Numbered from the stretch's first letter, positions 52,450 to 61,998 are shown. The stretch is 64,000 nt of DNA from an uncultured Marinifilum sp. (GCF_963677195.1 NZ_OY781918.1:3150923-3214922), one strand, 5' to 3'. Notes: a model not told the origin generated them from the letters alone. Numbers and translations are program-made.

Positions 52450-54450
52450 ATGAGAAAAAATTTAATGTTTATTGGACTGATTTTTACATTATTCGCTTTT
52501 TGCAGTTGTTCAGATTCAACAACAGATCAAGAAGAAGAAATTGAAAAAGAGGTAGAGCAGGAAAGTGATGGAATAATGTCAGAAATTGATGTTCCCGATG
52601 ATTTTGATTTTAAAACATCAAAAGAAGTAAGCATATCATTTGGTGGCACAAAAATGAATAATTCAAATTCAATTAAGTATACAATTTATTTGTACGATGA
52701 AGAATATACCGAATCGGAAATAACTTATACCGATGAAGCAGGAGAAGAGGTTACTGCAAATTTAGAAATTACAAATGCTTTAAATAATAAAATAGCATCT
52801 GTGGTTACCGATCAGTCTAGTTATAGTATGAATGTTACCATACCCGAATCTTGTAAATCTCTTTATGTAGTTAAAAATGAAATGGGTATTTATAGCTCTT
52901 CAATTATTGCTGTTAATGGAACAAAGGCTTCTTTTTATAAATCAGCCACTAAATCGGCTAAAGAAAGTGCTGTTGATATTTTTTATGGTGTTAATGGAAG
53001 TGGAGAGCTTTTTACTATTAACGAAGCAACAAACGAATTAACAGTTATTGATAAGTTGCCAGATAATACGGGAAGTTACACTTGTGCAATAGATCCAGTA
53101 TCACGTAAATTATACACTATAGGTAATAACTATCCTAAATACAGTTTGTATTGTTACGATATTGATAAAGGAAGTTGGACTACTCAGGGATCTATTCGTT
53201 TTGGTGGACCAAGATTAGGATACAACAGAAATGATGGATTATTATATTTTTCTACATGGAGTTACGTTTATGCATTAGATCCATCTAGTGGAAAAAAAGT
53301 AGCCAGCTATAAAATTTATGGTTTGCAGTCCAATTCTGGTGGAGATTTAACTTTCGATGCCGATGGTGTAATGTATATTTCCAGTACAACAGGTTTGTAC
53401 CGATGCGATTTTAATAAGGGAAATACAATTGATGCTACTTGGATTAGTTCAGAGTCTCTTCCAAATTATCCAAATTCGTTAACATTCGATTCTAAGGATG
53501 AATTGTGGTGGGCAACAGCTATTGGTAACGAAGGTTTAAACTTTATTATGGATAAAGTTACCGGAGGATGGGAAGCCCGTTCAACATACAATACTCTTAT
53601 TCACGATTTAGCAACCTTACCTTACGATGAAGATAGTATAGAAGAAGTAGATACTGATAATGACGGTATTATTGATTTTTATGACGAATTCCCGGAAGAT
53701 GCCGATAAAGCTACAACAACATATACACCATCGATTTATGGTTGGGGAACTTATGCTTTCGAAGATTTATGGCCATACAAAGGAGATTATGATTTTAATG
53801 ATTTAGTTGTTAATTACAGATACACTAATATTGAAAATGCCGAAGGTGAAATTGTAGAAACCAAATTAAACTATGTAATTAAAAATATTGGAGGTTCGCT
53901 AAAAAATGGTTTTGGTATTCAGTTAAACATGAATGAATCTTTAATTAAAGAAGTAACAGGTTATAATCTTACCGAAGGAATTATAAAACTTAATGATAAA
54001 GGGCTAGAAGCCGACCAGTCGTTGCCAGTTATAATTGCTTTTGATAATGCCTGGGCAAATGGTAAGGAAAGCGAATTTGAGATACTGATTACCTATAATG
54101 ATCCTATTGATGAATTGGGAGATATTAATCCTTTTATTTTTATTAATAAAGAACGGGGGCGTGAGGTACATTGTTCAAATATGGAACCTACCGATTTAAT
54201 GGACCAAAGCTTGTTAAGTACCAGCGACGATAAAAGTGATATTGCCGAAGGTAAATATTATAAGGATAAATATAATTTACCTTGGGGTATAGATATCATT
54301 CATGATTTTGCTTATCCAAAAGAAAAATCGGAAGTAGTATTAGGATATCCTTATTTTAAGAACTGGGCTGAATCGGGCGGAAGTGAGTACGACGATTGGT
54401 ACAAAGAAAAAACAGGATATCGTAATTATAATTACTTAGAACAAAACTAA
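52450..54450 (+). CDS. LruC-domain lipoprotein
   Basis: 666 aa. Lipoprotein signal LMFIGLIFTLFAFCSC with the lipid Cys at about 20, then an acidic spacer (DQEEEIEKEVEQESD). The central region (about 170-395) has beta-propeller-like repeats such as RKLYTIGNNYPKYSLYCYD and LWWATAIGNEG. A calcium-type DTDNDGIIDFYDEFPEDAD motif precedes the C-terminal LruC domain, which shows WGTYAFEDLWPYKGDYDFND. Such proteins sit on the cell surface; function unknown. Confidence 0.85.
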   Translation: MRKNLMFIGLIFTLFAFCSCSDSTTDQEEEIEKEVEQESDGIMSEIDVPDDFDFKTSKEVSISFGGTKMNNSNSIKYTIYLYDEEYTESEITYTDEAGEEVTANLEITNALNNKIASVVTDQSSYSMNVTIPESCKSLYVVKNEMGIYSSSIIAVNGTKASFYKSATKSAKESAVDIFYGVNGSGELFTINEATNELTVIDKLPDNTGSYTCAIDPVSRKLYTIGNNYPKYSLYCYDIDKGSWTTQGSIRFGGPRLGYNRNDGLLYFSTWSYVYALDPSSGKKVASYKIYGLQSNSGGDLTFDADGVMYISSTTGLYRCDFNKGNTIDATWISSESLPNYPNSLTFDSKDELWWATAIGNEGLNFIMDKVTGGWEARSTYNTLIHDLATLPYDEDSIEEVDTDNDGIIDFYDEFPEDADKATTTYTPSIYGWGTYAFEDLWPYKGDYDFNDLVVNYRYTNIENAEGEIVETKLNYVIKNIGGSLKNGFGIQLNMNESLIKEVTGYNLTEGIIKLNDKGLEADQSLPVIIAFDNAWANGKESEFEILITYNDPIDELGDINPFIFINKERGREVHCSNMEPTDLMDQSLLSTSDDKSDIAEGKYYKDKYNLPWGIDIIHDFAYPKEKSEVVLGYPYFKNWAESGGSEYDDWYKEKTGYRNYNYLEQN

Positions 54451-54470
54451 AAATACAAAATTGATAGCAC

Positions 54471-54501
54471 AAAAAAAGTCGGGAACCACCCGACTTTTTT
54501 T
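54471..54501 (+). terminator. terminator of the LruC gene
   Basis: AAAAAAAGTCGGG and CCCGACTTTTTTT form a strong A-run/T-run stem with loop AACCA, 20 bp after the stop codon. Confidence 0.88.
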
Positions 54502-54873
54502 ATTCACTTTATAACCCTATTTACTCTATTTATGAAAAAACCACTATTCTTTACTCTTACATTACAAATGTAATTACATAGGTGGTTAAATGGTTTGAAA
54601 ATTTGTTAAAGAAGTTTAAAAGATTAATTAACATGTACTTACTCTGTGTAAAAAACAATAGATCAAAAAGTTTTTAATTATTCAATTCAATTGTTTCTAT
54701 AAAGATAAATATATGCATGAAATGAAGAAGTGCTTCGATTTCAGGAAAATATTTGTTTTCTTTTTATTTTGCAGATAATAAAACATTTTGTTGCTTAAAA
54801 AATATAAATACATAGTAGATTCGAGGCGAATAGTTTCTTACATTTGTTTTTACTAATTATAAAAAATTGAGAA
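54502..54873. other. intergenic stretch upstream of the vWA-like protein
   Basis: About 370 very AT-rich bases without a gene. TACATTTG at 54839-54846 fits the -7 consensus and is 27 bp before the chosen start; no clear -33 box. I see no other feature. Confidence 0.4.
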
Positions 54874-56967
54874 TTGAATATTTCCCTTGTTACACAATAT
54901 TCTTTATGGTGCTTGCTGCCTTTTACACTTCTTGCATTTGCTCTTGTGTATTGGCAATATTTTTTTCGTAAACCATATCATAATAATTTGTCTGTTTTGC
55001 GAATTATTTCTTTAGGAGCTTTACGGTTTTTAGCTTTACTCTTATTATTAATATTACTAATTGCTCCACAATTAAAATATAAAAAGCGAATAGAAAATAA
55101 GCCTGTATTAATATTTGCTCAGGATAATTCATCTTCTCTGCGATTAGGTAGAGATTCATCTTATTATTTGAATCAATATCCTAAGGATATAGATGCTTTA
55201 CTAAGTTCATTGGAGAATCATTATAATATTCAGTATCTAAAATTTGGAAAACAGGTTGAACAGCTTGATAGTTTTAAGTTTGATTATTCTTATACAGATT
55301 TTTCTGATTTAATGATTTATTTGAGAAATAATTATGGAAATCGTGAAAATGTTCAAGTGCTTTTAGCAAGCGATGGTTTGTACAATGTGGGTGGAAATCC
55401 TCGTTATTTAGCAAAGGAATTAGCATGCCCTGTGCATACCTTACAATTGGGCGATACAAGTATTGTAAATGATATTTCTGTATTATCGGTAAAATCGAAT
55501 CGTATTGGATTTACCAATAGTCGAATGCCTGTACGCATTGGTATTAAGGCAGATAATGCTAAAGGTAGTAAGCTGCAAATATCTATAAAAAGTGGAAATA
55601 AAATTCTAATAAAAGATGAATTAATTGTTAATCAGATATCTTTTTATGCAGAAAAAGATTATATGATTACTCCCAAAAATAAAGGCTTGCAAAGATATTC
55701 TGTTGAAGTAAAATCGAACATAAAAGAATATACTCTTAAAAATAATAGTGCCGATTTTGTTGTTGATGTTTTAGACAGTAAACGAAAAATTGCCATTTGT
55801 TTTGACCAGTATCATCCCGATTTAGCTGCTATAAAATCGGCGATAGATTACAATTCAAATTTTACCTCTGAACTGATTAATTTATCAAAACAAACAGCCA
55901 ATTTAAAAGATGTTAATTTGTGTGTTATGTATCAAATTCCATCGAAAGGAGAATCTTATCCTAGATTATTTCAGCAGGTTAAGAGAGAAAAAATACCTGT
56001 ACTTATGCTTGTGGGAGGGAATAACGATTTAAATAAGCTTAATAAGATGGATTTGGGCTTGCAGTTTTCTAATATGGATGGATTGTTTCGCAATGCAGTT
56101 TATGCACAAAACGAATTATTTTCTTTATTTAAAACCAAAGTTTCAAATGAAGACTTTTTTACAAAATTACCACCATTATTAGTCCCTTTTGGCGATTATA
56201 CTTTTGGTGTTGAAAATCACACTTTAGCTTATCAAAAGGTAAAAGGAATAGGAACCTCTTATCCATTAATTTCTTTCACGAACATACAGGATCAGAAAAT
56301 TGCATGGATTTTTGGAGAAGGATTGTGGCGATGGAAACTATACGAATACCAAATGAACGATACTCATCAACGTTTTTACGAGTTGGTGAATAGAATAATA
56401 CAATACCAGGCCTTAAAAGTTAAAAAAAATCAACTGGTAGTAAAGCATGAAAAAGATTTTATTGAAGGAAATAATATTTTGATAAATGCAGAATTGTATA
56501 ATGAAAGTTATCAAATATCAAACAATACAGATTTAAAATTTGAATTATCTGATATTGATTCTAATATCTACAACTATAGTTTTAATAGGCAGGATAGCGC
56601 TTATCAACTGTCCTTAAATTTTCTTAAAAAGGGAGAATATAAATATGTGGTTAAAACAATAGGTTTAGAGAAAAACCTAGAACGAAGAGGGCAATTTATT
56701 GTTCGATCCAACAATTTAGAATCTAAAACATTGCAAGCCAATAAGGATGTTTTGGTACAGATTTCTGAAAAATCAAATGGAGAATATTATAGCCTGTCTG
56801 ATTTGAAAAACCTGAAAAAATTCCTGCTTTCGAGTGAAAAATCAAAAACAACAATTTCCACTGAGGTAAGATATGGAAATGCAGTAGATTTATTATATTT
56901 ACTAAGTTTTATTATCATATTAATGATTTTGGAATGGTTTTTGAAGAAATACTGGCTAGGAAATTAA
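54874..56967 (+). CDS. membrane-anchored vWA-like protein
   Basis: 697 aa, TTG start at 54874 with a weak purine-rich upstream stretch. Two N-terminal membrane helices (WCLLPFTLLAFALVYWQYFF and LGALRFLALLLLLILLIAPQL) and one C-terminal helix (LLYLLSFIIILMILEWFL) resemble Bat-type or VWA proteins. Residues about 75-200 look like a von Willebrand A fold: IFAQDNSSSLRLG (in place of DxSxS), then LLASDGLYNVGGNP. The remainder is periplasmic with beta-sandwich-like segments. The metal site is degenerate. Function unknown. Confidence 0.75.
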   Translation: MNISLVTQYSLWCLLPFTLLAFALVYWQYFFRKPYHNNLSVLRIISLGALRFLALLLLLILLIAPQLKYKKRIENKPVLIFAQDNSSSLRLGRDSSYYLNQYPKDIDALLSSLENHYNIQYLKFGKQVEQLDSFKFDYSYTDFSDLMIYLRNNYGNRENVQVLLASDGLYNVGGNPRYLAKELACPVHTLQLGDTSIVNDISVLSVKSNRIGFTNSRMPVRIGIKADNAKGSKLQISIKSGNKILIKDELIVNQISFYAEKDYMITPKNKGLQRYSVEVKSNIKEYTLKNNSADFVVDVLDSKRKIAICFDQYHPDLAAIKSAIDYNSNFTSELINLSKQTANLKDVNLCVMYQIPSKGESYPRLFQQVKREKIPVLMLVGGNNDLNKLNKMDLGLQFSNMDGLFRNAVYAQNELFSLFKTKVSNEDFFTKLPPLLVPFGDYTFGVENHTLAYQKVKGIGTSYPLISFTNIQDQKIAWIFGEGLWRWKLYEYQMNDTHQRFYELVNRIIQYQALKVKKNQLVVKHEKDFIEGNNILINAELYNESYQISNNTDLKFELSDIDSNIYNYSFNRQDSAYQLSLNFLKKGEYKYVVKTIGLEKNLERRGQFIVRSNNLESKTLQANKDVLVQISEKSNGEYYSLSDLKNLKKFLLSSEKSKTTISTEVRYGNAVDLLYLLSFIIILMILEWFLKKYWLGN

Positions 56968-56994
56968 TCCGAACTTAAAGAATAGTACTGCTAA

Positions 56995-58056
56995 ATGACT
57001 AAACATATATTTTTCCGATTTAAGTGTAGAGTAATAAATTACTTATTAATATTTCTAATTTTTATTTTATCATCGTGCCAAACAACGGCTTTATTTCAAT
57101 TCGAAAGTCTAAAAGCACCTAAAATAATTATTCCTCCCGATGTTAAAACATTTGGTTTTGTAGATAGAAATACCAGCTTTGATATTGATTCTGTAAGTAA
57201 CTACTATAAGATGAATGATATAATAACTATTGATTCATCGAATTATGATAGCATAAGATCGCTGAATTGTTATTTAGGTTTAAGGGAAAATTTATCGGAA
57301 TATTTAGGAGCCGACTCAATACCCTTTATAAAATTACCACATAAACATTTTACTGGCGATAGAGTTTACAAACCTATGGAATGGACTCAGGTTGATAGTA
57401 TTTGTGAATCGACAGGTTCGGATGTATTAGTTTGTTTAGAAGATATTCTGATTTTTAATGAATATAAAATAATTAGTGAAGAAGAAAATTGGGGAATAAC
57501 CGATATAAAATATTATTCGGTTTGGAGAATATACGATCCTTTATTGCAAAAGCTGCACGACGAGCGCATATTAATGGATAGTTTGTATTCTGAGGTAAGT
57601 TCCAGTTCTTATCAGCGTTTGGTAGAGGAAAAAATGCCTGGTCGAAAAGAAATAAGTGCCGAGGTAGCCTACGAAATTGGCCGTAAATATGCCAATTTAA
57701 TATCTCCCCAATGGACAAATATTACCAGAGAGTATTTTATTGGGGGCGATCAGGATTTTATTTTGGCACGTTATTATTTAGAGAATGATAATTTGGAACA
57801 AAGTATTGCTATATGGGAAAAATTAGTAGAATCTAATGATTTAAAAATATCAGCGCGGGCAGCATATAATTTAGCCATGGCTTACGAATTAAAAAACGAT
57901 TTCGAGCAAGCAAATCACTGGATGAGAAAATCGGTAACTCAATACCGTAAAATGAAAAAAGAACCAAGCGAATTTAAAAAAGTAAAAAAATACTTTAAAC
58001 AGCTAACTCAAAGAACTCAAAATAATTTTTTACTCGATAAATTTTTTGGTGAATAA
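56995..58056 (+). CDS. lipoprotein, DUF6340-like
   Basis: 353 aa. Lipoprotein signal NYLLIFLIFILSSC (Cys at about 28). The middle part has FGFVDRNTSFDIDSV and DVLVCLEDILIFNEYKI. The C-terminal part has TPR-like helices (FILARYYLENDNLEQSIAIWEKL, ARAAYNLAMAYELKNDFEQANHWMRKS). It resembles the DUF6340 family from memory. It follows the vWA-like protein by 27 bp, probably in the same operon. Confidence 0.78.
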   Translation: MTKHIFFRFKCRVINYLLIFLIFILSSCQTTALFQFESLKAPKIIIPPDVKTFGFVDRNTSFDIDSVSNYYKMNDIITIDSSNYDSIRSLNCYLGLRENLSEYLGADSIPFIKLPHKHFTGDRVYKPMEWTQVDSICESTGSDVLVCLEDILIFNEYKIISEEENWGITDIKYYSVWRIYDPLLQKLHDERILMDSLYSEVSSSSYQRLVEEKMPGRKEISAEVAYEIGRKYANLISPQWTNITREYFIGGDQDFILARYYLENDNLEQSIAIWEKLVESNDLKISARAAYNLAMAYELKNDFEQANHWMRKSVTQYRKMKKEPSEFKKVKKYFKQLTQRTQNNFLLDKFFGE

Positions 58057-58078
58057 TAAATATTACTAAAATATATGC

Positions 58079-58110
58079 CCCTGAAAGAAGATTCTCTCAG
58101 GGGTTTTTTA
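58079..58110 (+). terminator. terminator after the DUF6340-like gene
   Basis: CCCCTGA (58079-58085) and TCAGGGG (58098-58104) followed by TTTTTT. It lies in the stretch that an upstream in-frame ATG (58075) would translate, which argues for the start of the next gene at 58141. Confidence 0.8.
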
Positions 58111-58140
58111 ATTTTGTTCTTTATATTAAAAATTTTAAAA

Positions 58141-59385
58141 ATGACATCTACAACAATTCTCTATATTATACTTGGAATTTTAGCTTTCGATTTTCTTTTA
58201 GAAAGAATACTCGATGTGTTGAATCTGCGAAATTGGTCTCCCCAATTGCCTAAGGTACTTAAAGGAATTTACGATTGCGAAAAATACAGTAAATCTCAGC
58301 AATATCAGCAGGAAAAATACAAGCTAAGCTTTATTTCTTCTAGTTTGAGTTTTATAGTAAGCTTTTTAATGATATTATTAGGCGGATTTGCTTGGCTTGA
58401 TGACTTGGCAAGGATGTTTTCTAATAATCCTATTGTGATAGCATTGATATTTTTTGGGATCATCATGTTTTTTTCGAGTATTATTGGATGGCCTTTTTCA
58501 TATTATTCCACTTTCGTGATTGAAGAAAAATACGGATTCAATAGAACTACCCTAAAAACTTTCATTTTTGATAAAATAAAGGGAGGATTATTAGGGCTTA
58601 TTATTGGTGGAGGTTTATTGGCTTTGTTAATATGGATTTATCAACAAACAACCGAAGATTTTTGGTGGATGGCCTGGTTAGTAATGGCAGCTTTCATGAT
58701 TTTTATGAGCATGTTCTATTCTTCATTAATTGTTCCACTTTTTAATAAGCAAACACCTTTACAAGATGGAGAATTAAAATCAGCAATAAAAGAATTTGCC
58801 GATAAAGCAGAATTTAAACTCGATAATGTTTTTGTAATGGATGGGTCCAAAAGATCGTCGAAAGGAAATGCCTATTTTAGTGGTTTGGGAGCAAAGAAAA
58901 GAATCGTTTTGTTCGATACTTTAATTAATGAATTAAGCACCGAGGAAATTGTTGCTGTTCTGGCTCACGAGATTGGTCATTACAAGAAAAAGCATACACT
59001 AAGTGGCATTCTTATATCCTTACTACAAACAGGTTTAATGTTTTACATTTTTTCTCTTTTTATTGGAAATTCAGCTTTATCTGAGGCATTAGGCGCCGAA
59101 GTGCATGGCTTTCACCTTGGATTAATAGCATTCGGTATTTTATATTCGCCAATCTCTTCAATTTTAGGCCTGGTAATGAATATGTGGTCGAGACATAACG
59201 AATATCAGGCCGATGAGTTTGCCAGTAAAAAATACAATGGACAGGCTTTGGGCGAAGCATTAATTAAACTTTCCATTAGCTCATTAAGCAATTTAACACC
59301 TCACAAAGCCTACGTTTTTTTCTATTATTCGCATCCAACTCTTTTGCAGAGATTGCAGTCTATTGGTTTTAATAGGAAAGAATAA
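58141..59385 (+). CDS. M48-family (Ste24/CAAX-protease-like) membrane metallopeptidase
   Basis: 414 aa from ATG 58141; the frame is open from 58075 but that part encodes a terminator hairpin. Several membrane helices, the N-terminal Ste24-like domain (PFSYYSTFVIEEKYGFNRTT), and the zinc site HEIGHYKKKH with a later Glu in NEYQADEFA. Ends with FFYYSHPTLLQRLQSI, typical of Ste24 homologues. It should cleave peptides or membrane proteins at the inner membrane. Confidence 0.92.
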   Translation: MTSTTILYIILGILAFDFLLERILDVLNLRNWSPQLPKVLKGIYDCEKYSKSQQYQQEKYKLSFISSSLSFIVSFLMILLGGFAWLDDLARMFSNNPIVIALIFFGIIMFFSSIIGWPFSYYSTFVIEEKYGFNRTTLKTFIFDKIKGGLLGLIIGGGLLALLIWIYQQTTEDFWWMAWLVMAAFMIFMSMFYSSLIVPLFNKQTPLQDGELKSAIKEFADKAEFKLDNVFVMDGSKRSSKGNAYFSGLGAKKRIVLFDTLINELSTEEIVAVLAHEIGHYKKKHTLSGILISLLQTGLMFYIFSLFIGNSALSEALGAEVHGFHLGLIAFGILYSPISSILGLVMNMWSRHNEYQADEFASKKYNGQALGEALIKLSISSLSNLTPHKAYVFFYYSHPTLLQRLQSIGFNRKE

Positions 59386-59424
59386 AATAAATCAGAACAA
59401 TTTTTTAATATCATATTAATTACA

Positions 59425-60663
59425 ATGCAAGCAGAAATAATTACAATTGGTGATGAAATATTAATTGGACAGATTGTTGATACCAATTCGGCCTGGATGG
59501 CTCAGGAACTAAATAAAATTGGAATAGATGTATCTCGTATCAATAGTATTTCCGATCAAAAGTCGGATATCGTAAATTCTCTTGAAGAATCCTTGGAAAG
59601 AGTCTCTTTGATTTTGATGACTGGAGGATTAGGGCCTACAAATGATGATATTACTAAGAAAACCTTAAGTGATTATTTTGGTATGAATTTGATTGAGGAT
59701 GCCCGATTATATAAGCGAGTAGAAGAAAGGTTGGCTCGCTATGGCATACCAATGAATAAATTTAACCGGGAGCAAGCTTTAATTCCCGATAAAGCTAGAA
59801 TTATTGATAATAATTTCGGATCTGCACCTTGTATGTGGTTTGAAAAAAATGGAAAAGTTGTGATTTCAATGCCTGGTGTTCCGTTTGAAATGAAAGGCAT
59901 TATGAATAATGGTGTGTTGAATGCTTTACGGCAACATTTTTCTACTCCTGCAATAGTTCATAGAACTATTATGACAGAAGGAATTGGAGAATCGGTGCTT
60001 GCAGAAATGTTAGTCGACTGGGAAGCAAATTTGCCTGATTATATGCATTTATCCTATTTACCATCTCCCGGACAGGTTCGTTTACGAATTAGTACCAAAG
60101 GAGAAAGTAAAGATGTATTAACGGCCGAAATTAACAAGCAAGTTGAACTGCTAAAGAAAATTATACCCGATAATATTTTTGGATACGACGATATGCCCAT
60201 AGAGCAGAGTGTTGCCAAATTATTAATAGAGAAAGGAATGACTTTGGGAACGGCAGAAAGCTGTACTGGTGGATATATTGCTCATTTAATAAGTTCACAT
60301 GCAGGAAGTTCCGAATATTTTAAAGGAAGTGTTGTTTCTTATTCGAATGAGGTTAAGGAAAATGTTCTGAAAGTAAAATCGGATGATTTAGAAAAATATG
60401 GCGCTGTTAGTCAGCAGGTAGTAGAACAGATGGCAAAAGGAGCCAGAGAATTATTAAATGTAGATTATGCTTTGGCAACATCGGGAATTGCCGGACCCGA
60501 TGGCGGTACAGAAGAAAAACCCGTTGGAACAGTATGGATTGCAATGGCTTTTAAAAATAGAGTAATCTCAAAACAATTAAGCCTGTATAAAGCTCGGGAA
60601 AGAAATATTAGAGTATCAGCTCTTAAGGTGTTAGGCCTTTTATTACACGAGCTAAAAAAATAG
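59425..60663 (+). CDS. cinA: CinA-family protein (nicotinamide-nucleotide amidase)
   Basis: 412 aa. The N-terminal molybdopterin-binding-like (COG1058) domain shows IITIGDEILIGQIVDTNSAW, LMTGGLGPTNDDITKKTL and SMPGVPFEMKGIM. The C-terminal PncC amidase domain shows GTAESCTGGYIAHLISSHAGSS, GSVVSYSNEVK and ATSGIAGPDGGTEEKPVGTVWIA. It recycles NMN to nicotinate mononucleotide. Full length. Confidence 0.96.
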   Translation: MQAEIITIGDEILIGQIVDTNSAWMAQELNKIGIDVSRINSISDQKSDIVNSLEESLERVSLILMTGGLGPTNDDITKKTLSDYFGMNLIEDARLYKRVEERLARYGIPMNKFNREQALIPDKARIIDNNFGSAPCMWFEKNGKVVISMPGVPFEMKGIMNNGVLNALRQHFSTPAIVHRTIMTEGIGESVLAEMLVDWEANLPDYMHLSYLPSPGQVRLRISTKGESKDVLTAEINKQVELLKKIIPDNIFGYDDMPIEQSVAKLLIEKGMTLGTAESCTGGYIAHLISSHAGSSEYFKGSVVSYSNEVKENVLKVKSDDLEKYGAVSQQVVEQMAKGARELLNVDYALATSGIAGPDGGTEEKPVGTVWIAMAFKNRVISKQLSLYKARERNIRVSALKVLGLLLHELKK

Positions 60664-60701
60664 TTATATACCTTAATTTATAGTGTTTAAATTATCCTTA
60701 T

Positions 60702-60745
60702 AAGTTGCTAAGCATTAATTAAAATGCTTAGCAACTTATTTTATT
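60702..60745 (+). terminator. cinA terminator
   Basis: AAGTTGCTAAGCATT (60702-60716) and AATGCTTAGCAACTT (60723-60737) are perfect 15-bp inverted repeats, followed by ATTTTATTATTT. Confidence 0.8.
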
Positions 60746-60823
60746 ATTTAATTTACTAATATTGTTTCTAGAATCAATATTAGTTGTCCTCTATTTTTTA
60801 TCTATAGTTGTGTCTAATTTAAA

Positions 60824-61600
60824 ATGAGCATCGTTACAATGAGAAAAATGATTAAAATAGGCGATAAGGAATTTAAGTTTAAAAAGGATGCTCTTAATTA
60901 TTACAAAGAGATACTAAATTCTTATGACTTTGGAGAAATCTTATCTGACGAACATTACAATGATATTATTGATTTATTGAACTACGACATAACATACACA
61001 GACAACCATCCTGATTTTGAAGATAATGAATCTGGAGTTGAATTAAACCAGGAAGAAAATGACGATTATGTAATCGAAGATGTTCGGATAGGTAAAGTAC
61101 AGTTCAGTACAAAATGCTTTGAATTACTGTACAAAAATGGTGAGACGGATTTTATTTCATATCGTCTTAGAATTACCAAACCAAAGGAAAATTTGTTTGA
61201 CGGATTTAGACAAGCGGCAAGAAATGTAGTTCGAAAAGACATAAGGAGCGTTAAACAAGAGTACTTTAACAAATTTTCTAAAAAAGGATATGTTCCTTGT
61301 CAAGAAACAGGAGTTCAATCAAAATGGACAGATTTAGTGGTTGACCATCGCCAACCAAACACATTTTCGGTAATAGTAGATAGATTTGTTGAATTGAATA
61401 GGATTGATTTAAAATCTGTCGAATATCGAACTGACGAGAATAATTTCTATTTGTTTAAAGACAATGATTTGACCGAAAATTTCAGGAATTATCATAAAGA
61501 AAAGGCTGTTTTGCGAATTGTGAGAAAGGAGTGCAATTCAAGTAGAGCACACCAAGGGCGGATTAAAGAACAAAAAAAGGATTTGAAAATTAAAAACTAA
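60824..61600 (+). CDS. DUF3223 domain plus HNH-like nuclease domain (solitary cassette gene)
   Basis: 258 aa. Residues about 10-118 resemble a DUF3223 (DCL-like) domain: FKFKKDALNYYKEILNSY, LSDEHYNDIIDLL, VRIGKVQFSTKCFELLYKNG and ISYRLRI. Residues 150-250 look like an HNH-type nuclease: C159 in VPCQETG, LVVDHRQPNTF with D174/H175, NFRNYHKEKAVLRIV with H224, and ECNSSRA with C237-N238. The gene begins 16 bp into a cassette (R'-type GTTGTGT at 60807) and ends just before R'' ACACAAC (61601). It is unrelated to its neighbours cinA and tolC. A DNA-cleaving defence role is inferred; ATG 60839 (MRKMIK) is a possible start. Confidence 0.75.
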   Translation: MSIVTMRKMIKIGDKEFKFKKDALNYYKEILNSYDFGEILSDEHYNDIIDLLNYDITYTDNHPDFEDNESGVELNQEENDDYVIEDVRIGKVQFSTKCFELLYKNGETDFISYRLRITKPKENLFDGFRQAARNVVRKDIRSVKQEYFNKFSKKGYVPCQETGVQSKWTDLVVDHRQPNTFSVIVDRFVELNRIDLKSVEYRTDENNFYLFKDNDLTENFRNYHKEKAVLRIVRKECNSSRAHQGRIKEQKKDLKIKN

Positions 61601-61741
61601 ACACAACAACTAAGCGTTCAGTATTTTATAAATTTCAGGGTGGTGTTCGTGGTGTGCCAACGGCGCATCTTCGCACGTTTTCCGTCGTTAGCCTGACAGG
61701 AAATTAGCCCGCAATCCACCCCGAAAACTTATAATTTGACG
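61601..61741 (+). repeat. attC-like site 8 (solitary cassette)
   Basis: R'' ACACAAC (61601-61607) is complementary to GTTGTGT at 60807, the start of the same cassette. The arms TTATAAATTTCAGGGTGG (left) and the reverse complement of the right arm (TTATAAGTTTTCGGGGTGG) pair with few mismatches. The centre carries TGACAGGAAATTAGCCCGCA, as in site 3. The right end TTTGACG lacks a GTT box, as expected if the cassette joined a non-attC secondary site; the cassette would be 60808-61741. Confidence 0.78.
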
Positions 61742-61998
61742 ATAGTGATTTAGTAGTCTAGCAAATAATGCTGTTTATCTTCTAGCATTAATTCAATATT
61801 ACTTCCAGTCTCAAGGATATTTTTCGTGTCGAAAATTTTGATTAAAATTCCATTTATGTAATTTATGAAAATAAATTTTCAATAAATATTATATAAAGTA
61901 ATTATTGTATTTTTCTTTTTAAATAGCTAAATTTCAATGATTAATCCTAGTTGTTGTTTTAATATACAGTTTTAAATAAAGCTTAACACATCTAGATA
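61742..61998. other. intergenic stretch between the solitary cassette and tolC
   Basis: About 260 AT-rich bases with no supported gene or repeat; probably the original upstream region of the efflux operon. Confidence 0.4.

Noticed and set aside
58075..58140. N-terminal extension of the M48 peptidase
   Set aside because: The DNA is a terminator hairpin with a T-run; ATG 58141 gives the usual Ste24-like start.
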